The notes beneath the pieces were generated by a model, which saw only the letters and a list, made by a program, of their open reading frames with translations, had not been told where the DNA came from and did no database searches. Below are positions 11,841 to 24,539 of a stretch of DNA of 64,000 nucleotides, piece by piece. How positions within the stretch are numbered: the first letter of the stretch is position 1; each line of letters opens with the position of its first letter. The position numbers and the translations under genes were made by a program. This DNA is from Diphasiastrum complanatum (Eukaryota > Streptophyta > Lycopodiopsida > Lycopodiales > Lycopodiaceae). The DNA lies in contig CM055111.1 of NCBI GenBank assembly GCA_029204225.1, positions 22,039,805 through 22,103,804 on the forward strand. The letters run 5' to 3'.

Positions 11841-12362
11841 TTTGCACTCAGATCTGAGGTGTTTCACCCTTTCAATGTAATCTCGAACCATTTTCCGCTT
11901 TCCCATTTTAATTTTACTTAAAAGTAGGAAGGGGTCTTCCATAAACTTTCGAGGTTTGAATCGTGTGATAAGGGCTCTTTTAACAACCTCCCAATCTGTA
12001 CGCTCAGTTTCATCTTGATTATAGTATCAATCTTGTGCTGCGCCTGTTAAGGCCATAGGAAACAACTTAAGTTTATCTTGGGAAAAAACTCTCTCCATAG
12101 ACTTCACAGGATTCAACATAGATCTGAAGAAATCTAACTGGATCTGTTAATCCATTGTATTTGGGTAGATCCAAACGGGGTGCTCTTCTAACAATAATTG
12201 GATTGACTTCCTGAGGAGCACTTCCAGGAGCAGCTCCAAAGACAGCCATTTTGACAAATTCAAATCAAGCACACAATGAAATTGGATCTAGATTTTTCAA
12301 TCAAAACTTTCTCAGATCAAATCTGCTAGATCTATTCTACTTTCAAGAATCTGACTCAATTG
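11841..12362 (-). mobile_element. Gypsy gag fragment; right arm of inverted repeat
   Basis: The minus strand repeats the gypsy leader and first part of gag found at 9-530, apparently without change, down to the same nonsense codon. A gag frame of about 60 residues (EDPFLLLSKIKMGKRKMVRD) runs leftwards past the repeat to 11754, where the sequence is no longer gag. Confidence 0.85.
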
Positions 12363-13332
12363 CCTCAAAAAATGAAAAATTTCTCAGAATCCAAATAAGA
12401 ATGTATTAGATTTGACCTAAATTTTGATAGAGACTTGATCTGGAAAATCTAAACTTAAAAATAGACAACTTATCATAAGTTTGATGTTTGACCAGGTTCT
12501 TATTAAGTTTGCATCTCTTTCATTAAGTAGATGTTGGTTTTCTACATTGCCAATGGTGTAAATTGTGTTGTCTTCCATAACCAAAGAGCAAGAGATTAGG
12601 TTGGATTTTAATGATTCATATTTCTTCACAGATTAATCAATATCTTTTGAAGTTGTCCATGAAGTTAGAGCAAAGACTTTAGAGAATTGAGGGTGTAGGA
12701 AGGCCTGAAAAGACTAAACATTGTTTTTTGAAAGGGTTCTTGGGGAATTTATGGCTAGAAATCCACAAGAGGATCATGCATGAAGTCAATCTATCTTTAT
12801 TTATACTCCTCTTGGCCATCCCAACAAGCTATCAGGCTTGTAAATTGGTGATCAGAGGCTTGTGTTCCGTCTCTATGAAGTTTATCGCTAAAGCACCCTC
12901 CCACAAGTTGAAAAATCTTCATTCTCAACCCATACTACATCCCTTGACTTGAGTGAAGGCTTCGCGGAAGTCTAATAAACTTTTTAAGACTGTTGGTAAT
13001 GTCTCTTTGGGTGCTAGGTTGGTATTTGGTTGATTCTGCATGAAACCTCTCTTTGAAAGGACGTCCTACTACATATTGTATGTGGCTCTATTCTCACACG
13101 TGTGAAGCTGAGGTCGTAGGTGACATGTCAAGCTTCTCAGTCACTTGGTCTCTCTTTGTATTGTGATTTAAAGGTTCATTGTAGCTCAAGTTATGTCTGT
13201 TTGAAATTTTGGCAGTTTTGTGAGTAAAATTTTAAAAAAGCGTAAATATTCTTATTGCATGTTTGTATTTTCCCTAATTTTATGTACTATACTTGTGGAA
13301 ATTTTTTGCATGGTGATTTTGCTGAAGTTTTT
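12363..13332. other. Unassigned sequence
   Basis: No coding family or repeat boundary is recognisable in this 970-base stretch. Confidence 0.4.
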
Positions 13333-14014
13333 TGTGAAAAATAGCCTATTTTGGCAAATCTAGCCATGTAGAACTTTGCAAATATTGTGTATAATTGGGT
13401 TCCACACATGGAAGGCCAAGATGCCACGTGGAAACCCACTCCTAATGTAGGTTAAGTCAATTCAAGAGAGTTGGTCATGTCTATTTGGTGGTCATCCCTA
13501 CTTTATAGGACCTACACCTAAGTCTAAGGTGAAAATTTGACCAACTAGCTACCTACCAAGCATAAGTCTAGGATCTAGGTTTCATTTTAGGGCAAGAAGG
13601 GTGAGTTAACTTCCTTATTACATGCTGGAAATCCACCTAACTTCAAGAAGGAAGTCGAATTTGCTATGTATTCCAAGCTCCCATAGTGAGAAGATAGAAT
13701 ATTTTTGGAGCTCATTGGCAATCTCAAGCTAGTTCACTATGTACATTGAGTTTTTGTGATCCAAATGAAACAAGATCAATTTCTACTTGTTTCTCAGGTT
13801 GAAGGCCGTACTACAGCCTGTAGTACACATGTGTGGGACCATATTTCCATGTTGATCAATGCTTTTGATTGTTAATGCTTGTTGTTTGTCAAATTACCAA
13901 TCTAGATCAACTTTTTTGTGTCTAGTTTTCTGATAGATTGTTAAGCAAGCATCCAATCACTCTTGTGGATCTTTTGTAGATCCATTTATGGTCCTAAAGT
14001 ATAGTACTTTCACA
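13333..14014 (+). mobile_element. Ty1/copia 5' LTR (approximate start)
   Basis: The right boundary is firm because the methionine-tRNA primer site follows at 14015. The left boundary is inferred from a TG start (tgtgaaaaatagcc) resembling LTR fragments at 29495 and 30309. The stretch includes 'acacatgtgtgggacc', and its 3' part (cctaaagtatagtac) recalls the end of the copia LTR at 27470-27500. Confidence 0.65.
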
Positions 14015-14030
14015 TGGTATCAGAGCCAAG
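14015..14030 (+). other. Copia primer-binding site (initiator tRNA-Met)
   Basis: TGGTATCAGAGCCAAG is the canonical plant copia primer site, complementary to the 3' end of initiator methionyl-tRNA, immediately after an LTR end. Confidence 0.9.
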
Positions 14031-14809
14031 TACAAGATCATAAGCCATTTATCAAAAGCAAATCCATTTTTAGCAAGTTTTGGTGCTAAAAACTAGTATT
14101 GAGAGGGCAAGCTTGATTTTGGTGAGGAGATTTGATCCCAAAATTGGTAGGGGTCCAAATCCGTACTGTCCACATGTGGGCACCTCTAAACCTGCATTTA
14201 ATGCATGGTATTCATTTGATCCATAGAAATTCAATTTGTGAGCTTTTGATGTGATTTTTGGTGGAAATCTTAAGATAAGCTACCAAGATTGAGTGCCATT
14301 GATTAGATTTGACTTAGGGTCATGAGATCTAATTAATCTAGGCTGAAGTCAGGTCCTCTAAACTTGTTTTATAGGTCTTGAAAGTACATTAAAAACTGTG
14401 AGGGAGAGTTAGTCATGTTATTGTCCAAAAATAGCCAAAATTGGCAAGATCTGATTGTAAGTAGATTTCACATCATCTTATCTTCATTCCAACTTTGTGA
14501 GGGAGTGCCAGAACTGATATTATAAGTCCATTTGTTGGATTAGAAATCTAATTTGAGTGAGACACTACAAGAAAGAGACCTTAGTGAGTTTCTAGAGACA
14601 ATCAAATCCATTTCTTGGCAAGATTTGATTGAAAAGAGTTTTCACTTCATCTTATTTTCATTTCGGCTTTGTGAGAGAGTGATAGAAATGTGATTATAAG
14701 TCCATTTGTTGGATTAGAAATCAAATTTGAGTGAAACACTACAAGTGTGTGACCTTTGTGAGTTTCAAGTCAATGAAATCTATTTTTTGTTTTAGAAGTC
14801 ACTAGTAAG
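14031..14809 (+). mobile_element. Copia 5' untranslated leader
   Basis: Non-coding stretch between primer site and gag. It contains an imperfect direct repeat around 'tccatttgttggattagaaa' at about 14526 and 14700, roughly 175 bases apart. Confidence 0.6.
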
Positions 14810-15806
14810 ATGGGATCTGCTGGAGCATACCTTCTAGAAGCTAGTGAGAGATTGAATTCTACAAATTATGTTGTTTGGAAGGTTAGGATGGAGTCACTTT
14901 TGGTGCTCCAATACCTTTATGAGTTCTTGATTGAAGATGAAGATGAACCTCTAGGTGCACATGAGTTAGCTAGATACAAGAAGAGATCTTGGCTTGCACT
15001 TATTTGTGTGAAGATGAATGATTTGTTGAGAGAAGTATCAGCATGAGTGCTAAAGAGGCTTGGGAGTCTTTAAAATCAATCTATGAATCTAGTAACACTT
15101 CGGGGATTCTAATGCTTAGGAAAAAGATTCTGCAAAGCATGAGGAGAAGTGAGGAGAGTGCACAAGATTATGTACTCGAAAACAAGTCTCTAAATAGGGA
15201 GTTGGCTTCCATTGGAGAGAAGATTCATGATGGAGAGCTTTTACAAATTGTCCTGAATCGTCTAGGAGATGACTTTGCAAATTTGGTCCAAAGTTTTGCC
15301 ATCCAAGACACTTTGCCAACTATAGAAAAACTTCATAGTGTATTAGTGGCTGAAGAGTGTAGGATGCTCCATGCAAACTCTAGGATGAGTTCCTTGTCTT
15401 TGCAGGATGGTGATGAGAAAGCCAATTTCTCATTCAAGGGCAAAAAGAAGACCAATGGAAAGAAGAAGCATCCAAAGGAGGCTAAAGAAGAGGATGATGC
15501 ATCAAGCTCAAAGGACAAGTCAAAACAAAAATGCTTCTTTTGTGGAAAGAAGGGGCATTATGCATCCGAATGCTACAAGAGGCTAAGAGCAAAAGAGGAG
15601 GAGGACAAACAAGGGAACCTTGCATATGAAGAGGATGGAGATGAGGAGATCTCATCTTTGATGGCATCTATATCCACTCCAACAAGCAAAAGCAACTCAA
15701 AGGACACTTGGTGGATTGATAGTGGGGCTAGCTCCCATACGACTTTCCAAAAGGACAAATTCTTAGCCTTACTCAACAATGTAACATTTAGAAGAAAAGG
15801 AGTATA
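14810..15806 (+). pseudogene. Ty1/copia gag and start of protease
   Basis: The product is a copia Gag: an N-terminal domain (GAYLLEASERLNSTNYVVWK), the UBN2/gag region (AKEAWESLKSIYESS, RRSEESAQDYV), a lysine-rich stretch, one CCHC zinc knuckle (CFFCGKKGHYASEC near 15533) and the beginning of the protease with its catalytic DSGASSH at about 15718. A one-base frameshift at about 15040 separates the first 78 residues from the rest. After the protease start the frame runs into unrelated sequence at about 15795, so the element is truncated or interrupted here. The copia RNase H tail at 26529 on the same strand could be its other end. Confidence 0.9.
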
Positions 15807-15807
15807 A

Positions 15808-16059
15808 CATAAGTCAACCAACCCCATATCCTAAATATTAAAACCCTTGCTCTATAAACCTAAACCCTTCACCCTACAACCCTTATCTTAGGGGGCAATT
15901 AATGATTGGAATATTGATGAACCACCTCCATTGAGGATTCAATTTTCAAAAGACTATTCGTTTGGAGTAGACGAGCTAGGACCTTCAATAGGAATAGACA
16001 ACTTGAGAACTAGAAAGTTCAATAACTCGGAGAGTTTCATAGTTTGGCTATATGAGCTT
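15808..16059. other. Short unassigned spacer
   Basis: AT-rich, with 'ataaacctaaacccttcacc' resembling degenerate telomere-like repeats (CCCTAAA-related), but too irregular to call. Confidence 0.3.
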
Positions 16060-17790
16060 TGCTCTTACCTTTGAGGTCGATAAACTAATCTTCGATGAAG
16101 ATGACATCTCGACTAGTGAATATCTTCGACTCGATAGGATCATACAGCTTATAAGCATTTTTTGAAGTAGTGTAGCTGATGAAAATAGATTCTATACTCT
16201 GGAACTCGAGCTTCTTTGTGAGATCATGCGGAATTTGCACATAAGCGATACATCCAAGAACTCGTAAGTTTGATAATGATGGTTTGGAGCCTATCCAAAC
16301 TTCATATGGCATTTTGTCTGAGAGACCTTTAGTAGGACATCTGTTCTGAATATAAGTTGTAGTGAAAACAGCTTCAGCCCAGAAGGACTATGGCAATGTC
16401 ACATGCACAAGCATACACTTGGCCTATTTGACTAAGGTTCTATTCTTTCTCTCAACAAGTCCATTTTATTGAGGTGAATAGGAGGTAATGAATTGTTGCC
16501 CAATGCCGTTGTTAAGGCAATACTCTTTGAGTTTGGGTAGAGATATATTCACCCCCGTTGTTGGACCTCATTGCTTTAATTCTTTTACCAATTTCATTTT
16601 TTACACGCTCTTTGAATTGTTGAGAGATTTTGAAAGCCTCCAATTTATGCTTCGTGAAATAAACAACTGTTCTTCTAGAATATTCGTCAATGAAGGTAAT
16701 AAAATACTTTGCATCACGCAATGGTGGAATTGCATTGGACCACATATATATGAATGAACAACGTCTAATAGATCTTTTGTTGCATGCCTATGACTCGATC
16801 TAAAGGGAATCCTAGTCTACTTTCCAAGGATGCAGCTATGACAGACAGGGTGGTTGACTTTGTCGGTTGGATAGTCGAGATCAAGTGCTAGGGATTGTTT
16901 GGACATGTTCAATACAAATGTATGATTCAAGTTTCCTAATCTTTGATGCCATAGTAATGCTTTATTGACAAGAACAGAGGTTTTCAAGACTTGACCAGTA
17001 TCAGAATAACAATGTGCCAATCTATATAAGTATCCATGTTTCTTGCCAAGTGCAAGGACCTTATTTTCTCTATTGATGACTCAAACTCTACCCTATGAGC
17101 TAAATTAGTGATTCTACTTACTGATAATTGGTTTTTAGAGAGTTTAGGAACAAACAAAGCTTTTAATAGTAGTTTGAATTGATCATGCTAGAATTTCAAT
17201 CTTATAGTGCCTTCACTTTCGATAGTGTGTGTGCTATTGTCACCAAGATAAACATACTTCTTTGTACTGTAAGGCGTATAGGAGTGAACATGCTCAAGAA
17301 TCCAGAAACCAAGAAGTACCCAATAGGGACTTTTGGTCTTTGACCATAAATGTTCCTCCTCTATGTCGAGTTCAGGAGATGGGGGGACTGCATTCGCCTA
17401 TTGATCTGGTTGCTTGTTGGCATTCTTCGCTTTGAGAACCTTGCAATCCGAGATTTCATGATTAGTGCACTTGCATACTTACAGAATATCTTCTTCTTCA
17501 ACTGTGGATTTGATAATTGTTCTTGCCTTTGCGTCGGTTTCCGATTTGATGCGGACTGCTTAGAGCTTTTCTGCTTCTATCGTTCTGAGCCTTTGTTGAC
17601 ATATAGAGCGTGAGATGATGAAGTCGATGAAGTGTCTTGAATTCTTCAATTGTATTCTTGCAGCAACATAGTGATAACTCTAGTAAGAGTTAAATCTGAG
17701 TGTGTCGATATGATCATCACCCAGTTCTCATATGTAGAGGGCAAGCTTGAAAGCAATTGTGTCTTGATCATCGATGATCGATCTTACAAG
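16060..17790 (-). pseudogene. Ty1/copia gag-protease-integrase fragment
   Basis: Reading leftwards on the minus strand: gag UBN2 region near 17720 (LLSSLPSTYENWVMIISTH), a zinc knuckle near 17440-17475 (CKCTNHEISDC), the pre-integrase H2C2 zinc finger near 16960 (LLWHQRLGNLN, then CHSCILGK), the integrase core (FITFIDEYSRRTVVYF, NNGGEY) and the integrase C-terminal part near 16250 (LGCIAYVQIPHDLTKK). Stops and frameshifts divide these blocks. Reverse transcriptase is absent. It is a different copia family from the gag at 14810. Confidence 0.85.
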
Positions 17791-18780
17791 CCGGAGGGGG
17801 GTCAGTTGTTCGACTTCGAGCTTCGAGCTTTTGAGCTTCACATGCCAGGCCCATGGAATTTACGCCAGGAGGCATTACAAACGAAACTCTAATATTTGGT
17901 CCTTTTGCTACAAAATAGTCTTTTGAGGCTATGAGAACCAACACTCGGCCTCCACAACCGAGACCTTCATGGATCTTGATTGCCACTGAACTCGTGCACT
18001 GCGATGCACTAAGCAATGTGACTGCCAATTTTTTCTTCCTCATTAGCACATCAATCATTTTTTGCAAAAAAATTGTCTATCAAGATGTTCAAAAAACCAT
18101 CACGAAGAGCTTCATCCAAGCTGTGGACAAATGGAAAATTATATTTGGGATCAAATTTAACCAGCCACAAATAAAAATGTAGAAGAGTTTAAGCACAATA
18201 TCAACAATTCATTCAATTCAATAGATAAACAGCAAACCCAAATGGGGCAAGCAATAATATCTAAAGTTGAGGCTGTAGATAAGAGCTTGAAACTGTGCGA
18301 ACAACAGTGAGAAGAAACTACCAAACTGTTGCATAAGGATGTTCAGAGGGAGGTATAAGTGCATCTATTTAGTTGAACCCATAGGTAACATTTGTACTTC
18401 AATGCAGAACATTGAAAATAAAGTAGACATCTTCTTAATTATTAAATAGTATAGTGGATACTACTGCAGATTGGGTTAATTGGCTTATGAATTACATGAC
18501 AAAACGCACTCCCGAAGGTGATGGGAGAGAAATCAATATGCAAATGCTTGAGCAGCTTATTTCACATTACATGAGGGAATGCTTGAGCGTTACTAATAAA
18601 GTTTGACCAGAGAGCACTGCCGAAACTTTAACAAGTTCAACCTTTGATAACAATGACAACAACAATGGCGGTTTTCCTTTGAATAAGTAAAGGTGGGTAT
18701 GAAAAAGAAATTGAGGAGAAAGAAAGGTTTGAAAGTGAAAAGAGTAGGTAGATTTAAATATAATAAAGTGGAAATGAATT
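17791..18780. other. Unassigned sequence
   Basis: No recognisable gene. Short ORFs on both strands look random. Confidence 0.35.
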
Positions 18781-18807
18781 CTGAGGGCTTTTGTCGCCAA
18801 ACTCCAA

Positions 18808-19143
18808 GCGAGCATGTGCTTGAAGGACAAAGCAAGAGGAGCTTGGAGGGCAATGTCATGAAGCAAGTGTTGGTTGCTTGAAGGGCCAAGCATTTAGAGA
18901 AGCTTGGAGTGTAGCTTTGGAAGCAACAAATGTCGATGGCATTGGGTTTCAACCTTCCAACGCCTCTTGCTTGAAGGATCAAGCAAGAGGCACTTGGAAG
19001 CTAATGACTGAAGTCCGTGGTGTGGCAGCCCTATGGTGGTTGTATTGACGTTGAGAAGCGAGCAATTTCTTGAAGGACGAAGCAAGAGGAGCTTGGAAGG
19101 CATTGTCACGAAGCAAGTGTCAGCTGCTTGAAGGCCAAGCAAT
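18808..19143 (+). repeat. Imperfect direct repeats (GAAGGAC-AAGCAAGAG unit)
   Basis: An about 85-base segment at 18808-18894 recurs at 19057-19143 (shared 'aagcaagaggagcttgga', 'acgaagcaagtgt'-like and 'gcttgaagg' blocks), and a shorter third copy lies at about 18970-19000. The ORFs crossing it match no family. Confidence 0.65.
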
Positions 19144-19554
19144 GAGCTTGACATTTTAGTGCTTGTTCTCTGTGATTCGTGAAAGAGATTGCAATTTGGC
19201 ATGACGTTGAAGGTTGTAGTGGAAAGCAAAGAGCTGCTTGTAGTAAGGACAATATTTTTTTTGGGTCTGTAGGTGATTGTTGCAAAAGGTAGTGACTATA
19301 GAGGATCGAAGGGGTGTCTGTGATCTGTGTTGTGAGAGCACTTCATGTTCTTGCAAATTATGGATGTACAGGACAACAAGGAAGATTTTGCTAGTCTTGT
19401 GTACTTCCTTAGTTGGCTGCAGGGGCAGTGAGTTTCAAGAGCACCTATGAATGATTCTCGATGGATGCACATGATGTATACATGGATGGCTGCATGTAAT
19501 GATGATTTTGGATTGAGGGGGAGCTCTGTAGATGACTCAGACCCCATGCAAAGA

Positions 19555-19840
19555 TCAAACTTTGGTTCTAGGCAGATGTGTCCTAGTTGATGGATATCAT
19601 CATGAACTCTTTATACAACAATAGGGACAATTTTATTTTAGAACTTATTTCCAATGCATCATATGTTCTAGATAAGATACATTTCTTATCTCTCACTGAT
19701 GAGGCTATTCTTGAAAAAGGGGTTGACTTTCAGATAAAACTAGACAGAGACAAAGGGATCCTTACAATTGGTGATCGAGGCATTGGTATGACAAAGGATG
19801 ATCTGAATATCAAAAGCCTTGGGATAATGACACTTTCAGT
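19555..19840 (+). pseudogene. HSP90 N-terminal fragment (ER GRP94 type)
   Basis: About 95 codons match the N-terminal ATPase domain of HSP90, closest to the endoplasmic-reticulum paralogue by wording of the motifs (LMDIIMNSLYNN, ELISNASYVLDK, GDRGIGMTKDDL). The match begins upstream of the ATG at 19587 and crosses two in-frame stops there. The essential NAS asparagine is kept but the usual aspartate after it is tyrosine. The similarity fades after about 19835, so the ATP lid and the rest of the chaperone are missing. No intron is seen. It is a captured or retrotransposed gene fragment. Confidence 0.85.
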
Positions 19841-22800
19841 TGAAGTGTGTAGAGGTGGCAATTTGAATTCCATTGGAGGTGAAGCTCTGACAACGTGTGG
19901 ACTCTGCCCCTCGATGTTGGTGTTGTTTCTAGCCTATTTTTGGCACTTGCCTACAAAGATAGATATTGAATGCTCTCCTTGACTTGCATAATAGCCTGCT
20001 TCTTTAATAGCACCATAGTTTTTTGAAACTACGAAAAGGTAGTATTGTTGTGGGGCAGTCAAGAAATACTCGGCAGAAACTTATTTATTCATCTTTGATA
20101 AGGTTGTCATGTCTGGCTACGAATCTATGACTCTAAACATCCAAAAATAGTGTCCATAATGCCTGATCCAATCGTCTTGCCACACCTTCTCCTCATTTGA
20201 TTAATTTTCAAATGTCCTTCATTTATACTCTAAGCAAGCCGTAGGCAATCAATTCGATAGTGTAAAATGCCCTACGTACATAGCAAAAGACTATTGACTT
20301 TCTTTCCATATTTTTAATCTTTCCAACCTTAGTAAAAATAATGTTTTTAATACAATATGAAATTGCCAGATCATAGTGTTTTGCAACTTGAATGATTGTG
20401 TTGTTTTTTGTGTTTTGAAGGTAATGGTTTTAAGGAGGGAAATACACCTGTGTGTTTAAACAGCAAATTTGTGAAAGATTCTAATAAACTAGTTGTATTG
20501 ATTCCACTTCATGGTGAAAAACAGAATTGTAAGGCAACAAATCATTGAACGAGAATTCTATAGCAACTTTTTATGTGGCCTTTTCCTTTCATGATCTAGC
20601 AATTTCAGCAGGAAACAAAAATTCACGCGTGTTTTTAAAGGTCATTTGATGTTTTTTGATAACATGTTTTTCACAAGCTGTCTTCTTGTACTTTACTATT
20701 GTTTGGCTTGACATTAAATACTTGCAAAAGATTTTATAGCTTCTTGTATTGTAAGATTGTTTGGCATGAAATCACGTGTTTCCATAGTAATTACTGACCA
20801 CACTGCTTCAATGAAAACACAAAAGGGATAAGAATAAACACTCATAGGAGATAATACTGGTTGCCTGCAAAGCAAGCTCGTAGGTTATCAAGTGATGGCT
20901 TGCAAATTTGTTTTTCATGTTTCACATATACTTTATGCAATCTCATCCTTATTTGTCTTGCCAACGAGCCACTCCACCTACATAGGTCACGTAAATACAT
21001 CGAGTTACTATATCTGTGTAAGAATGGTCGTTTCCAAAAATAATAAATAAAAAAACCATTGGCAAGGTGCACATTAAGAGAGCTGTGTACAGTATATGAA
21101 ATTTTTCATGGCATTTGGCAAATCGCATTTGCAATTTCATTCTTCATATTTCATTATCATTTGGGAGAAAGGCGAATCTCCTAGTTTATAAATTTGAGAG
21201 AAAAATTGTCGCCTCTTCTTTTGCCATTTTGTAATCGATAAAAGAGATGGCTCTCTAACAACTGACTTTTACTAACAATTGCTAACAATATCAAAAGATG
21301 TCAAATATTGTACAAAGCTCGCTCAATGTTATCTCAACCAATGCCTTTTTATTTTATATTTTTTAAAACAATCATTTTCAGGCCAAAGTTTGACGTTAGA
21401 TTAATAATGGAGTCAGCAAGGATTCCATATCCTATCATAGCTATCCAAATCTATCGCAACTAACTTTTTCAAGACTTGGTAACAAAATTGAAAGATACCA
21501 AATATTGTATCGATGTTTTTAGAACCACTTTTTTTTTCTTTATTTCTCTGAAAACAACCACTTTCTAATTAAAGATTGATTTTAGATCCATATTTGAGAT
21601 GTCATGTTGATATGGTTCTTAATTTGCGTGACTCAATTGTCAAAATTCACCTCCTTAAATAGCATACAAAGATGCGAATGCATGTGCCTGGATCAGTTGT
21701 ATAGTTCATGCTTTGAAAAGCAATCATCAACTTTGCACAAAATGGCCTTAACTATTTGCATGTTCACCTTCATATACTCAATCACAATGACAAAGGAGCT
21801 ACCTGAAATGGAATTCTCATAAAAACATGAAAACAAGTCCAGAAAGACCCAAAAAAAACAAACAATAGGATGTACCTAAATAGTTGGGTTTTTCTCCCTG
21901 GTCCATCTTTACTCGCCTATCTTGTTTTTTAACTATCTATAATCACTCAATTGTAAAATTTCACGTGCTTCAATAGCTCGTAGAGATACAAACTAAAATC
22001 GTGTGTACAATTAGCCAATTCAAATGTCATATAGCATCATAGATTTGAGAGACCCGTAGATCTCCCAATTTATAATCTTCATAAGAAAATCATTGCCTCT
22101 CGTTCCACCATATCGTAGTTGATTAGAAAATTAGCACTTTAGCTGCTAACTTTTTCTAGCAAATGCTTAGAGTACTGAAAAATGCGATGTTATAGAACTT
22201 GCTTCATTAAATTGATGCTAATAGATGTATTGTACAATCATTGTTTTATAGTCAATAATTTTTCAATTTGCTAGCTCATAAACTATTATATTTTCCTTGT
22301 AAATAGGTTTGCTATTTTTTAATATGTTTTTAGACATTGGATAACACGTGATAACTGCTTCATGTTATTGTCGTATGCGCGATAATTGCAATTAGTGTAA
22401 AGCAAAACTCACCATATCATACTTTAGCAGAAAGCAAAAGATAGCGACTAGCAAATTGAAATCTTCAAATTCTTGAACATAAGACCAAATTTTTTTCTTC
22501 ACCTTTGCATCTCCCATACTATATCTATTAGAGACCATGCAAAACCAACCACACATGTGATCAAGACGAACATTGACTGAAAGACACAGAGTAGCCAGAA
22601 AAATAGTCATGGAGAAAAAAAGAATTTACTCCTTACTCTTATGGGTGGTTCAATATGCTTATCACTTGCAATTTGAACAGAAACGATAAGGTTCATGACA
22701 TGGAAGAGATACGAAATATTTTAGAACACAATCTTTTGCATAATCCAATATTGGAAAAGTTTTTTAGTGTATATGAATATGGCTCTCAGACTCAAATGTA
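19841..22800. other. Long AT-rich stretch without recognised genes
   Basis: Nearly 3 kb with only short random ORFs. I found no LTR, terminal repeat or domain motif. It may be flanking sequence of the Helitron-like fragment to its right. Confidence 0.4.
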
Positions 22801-22821
22801 TCATTAGCCTCGGTCGAAAAA

Positions 22822-24510
22822 ATGTTGGACACAAAAATGGACAGTTTTCGAAACATGCAAAGTGATCCATTCGAACGAGTGTACATATTGCTAAAGGACA
22901 TAACGCCTTGTAGCAAAACACGTGATATTCAAAAAAATGACATATATACATATTCAAATTTACAATTAAGGAATTCAGTGCATGAAAGAAAGGAAACTTC
23001 GATATTCAAAACTAACATATCCAGCTTGCCAGTAATAACTGAAGGAAAATTGTTTATCACTTTAGAAAGTGCAATCTTTCCATTCTTGTTTCCATTTGGG
23101 CATGGATATTACAATGGCAAAATACATTACATAGATTACATAAAAATGAGAGTTGCCAATCTATTCTTACCATTTACATTATTCCCTCCATATTTGCTTG
23201 TCATGTACTAAATTAGACAAGCCATTCTGATCACAACAAAAGTGCCATCTATTGTGTTGCAAACGGACATAATTGATTTTGTCACAAAACATCCCCACGC
23301 AAATGAAGAACAAATTTTTGAAAATGTTTTGAGATTTACTTTTCCACGTGCGATCTCTGGAACACCATCATGGCATAGACGGAATCTCAAAGATTTGCTA
23401 GCAATGGTGACATATTGGGGTTTGCCATATTTCTTTCTAACATTGACAAGCGATGAAACTATTAAGATGCGACGGGCAAAAATTGCAAAAATAGAAGCAC
23501 TTGTGAGAAAATATAAGAACAATTTTGATTGGAGAAATTGCCTAAATGGATGTTCAATGCTTTTCGTTAAGAAACTGGACTTATTTATGAAAACATTCAT
23601 TCTTTCCAAAAAATCGATTCTAGGCCATGTCACACATTACATGCTACTCTATGAATTCCAAAACCAGGACTATGTACATGCGCATGTCATGTTATGGGTC
23701 AAAAGAGAAGATGTGACAAGAATTGGAAATGAAATCAGTGTATTCATCCTGCCAAATACGACTCCGTCAACAAAAAATTTGAAATTCCGTTGGACCTAAC
23801 TCAAAAATAGCTCTACGAGCTTGTTGTGTGAAAATAGATACACCACTATCGATCTGCGTGCACAATAAAATTAGCCCCCAAAATGCAAAGATTTGTAAAT
23901 ATGGATTCCCATTCGAAACATGTCTGTCTTGCACTGAGCTGGACATGAAAACCGAACGATGGAAATTGTTTCGACCAAGGTATGAAAATCTGAATGTGGT
24001 GCCCTACCATCCAACAGTGCTTCTGCTATGGCAAGCACAAATGAATCTACAATGAATCACAAACACGGGTTGGTCATACTATGTTTTAAAATATGCGATA
24101 ATATAGGACCATTGAATTTGAATGCAGCTGATGCCAAAAGAATAGAATTGAACAATTCAAACGAAAAACCAATGTCATTACCAGAAATTAGTTTCATGTG
24201 TTTGCAAATCTCTATCATCAAGAGAAGTGAAGCAATCCAATACATCAACAGCTCTCCACCAGAATTACATCGCAAATTTGTTAGTTTTAACAACACAATC
24301 CTAGTACATCCAATCGATATCTACACATATAGGCCTGAAGTCCTCGAAACCACTAGTTTATGTAACTATTGGCGTCAATTCATTGTGACTAGAAAGAAAA
24401 GATCTCTTGAAAAAGAACTACATATTGATCAGATAGGATACTATCTATACAAGAACAAAAGAATAGTCAAATTCACAAATTATCAGTTTCAGTTCTATCT
24501 CAAAAATTAA
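22822..24510 (+). pseudogene. Helitron replication-initiator (HUH) fragment
   Basis: Three ORFs (22822-23211, 23242-23799, 24028-24510) plus the stretch between them form the N-terminal part of a plant Helitron Rep/helicase. Visible pieces are the early FPFGHGYY region, GTPSWHRRNLKDLLAM with GLPYFFLTLTSDET, and the HUH metal-binding site in YVHAHVMLW near 23680. A VVPYHPTVLLLW block follows near 24000, where the usual histidine-containing AHINVQ-like end is altered. Frameshifts and stops separate the ORFs, and the helicase domain is not found before gypsy sequence begins at about 24540. It is non-autonomous debris. Confidence 0.85.
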
Positions 24511-24539
24511 GTATGATTATTTTAAAGGGACTACTTCTG

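Noticed and set aside
15840-15890. Interstitial telomere repeat
   Set aside because: Only scattered CCCTAAA-like words, not a regular array.
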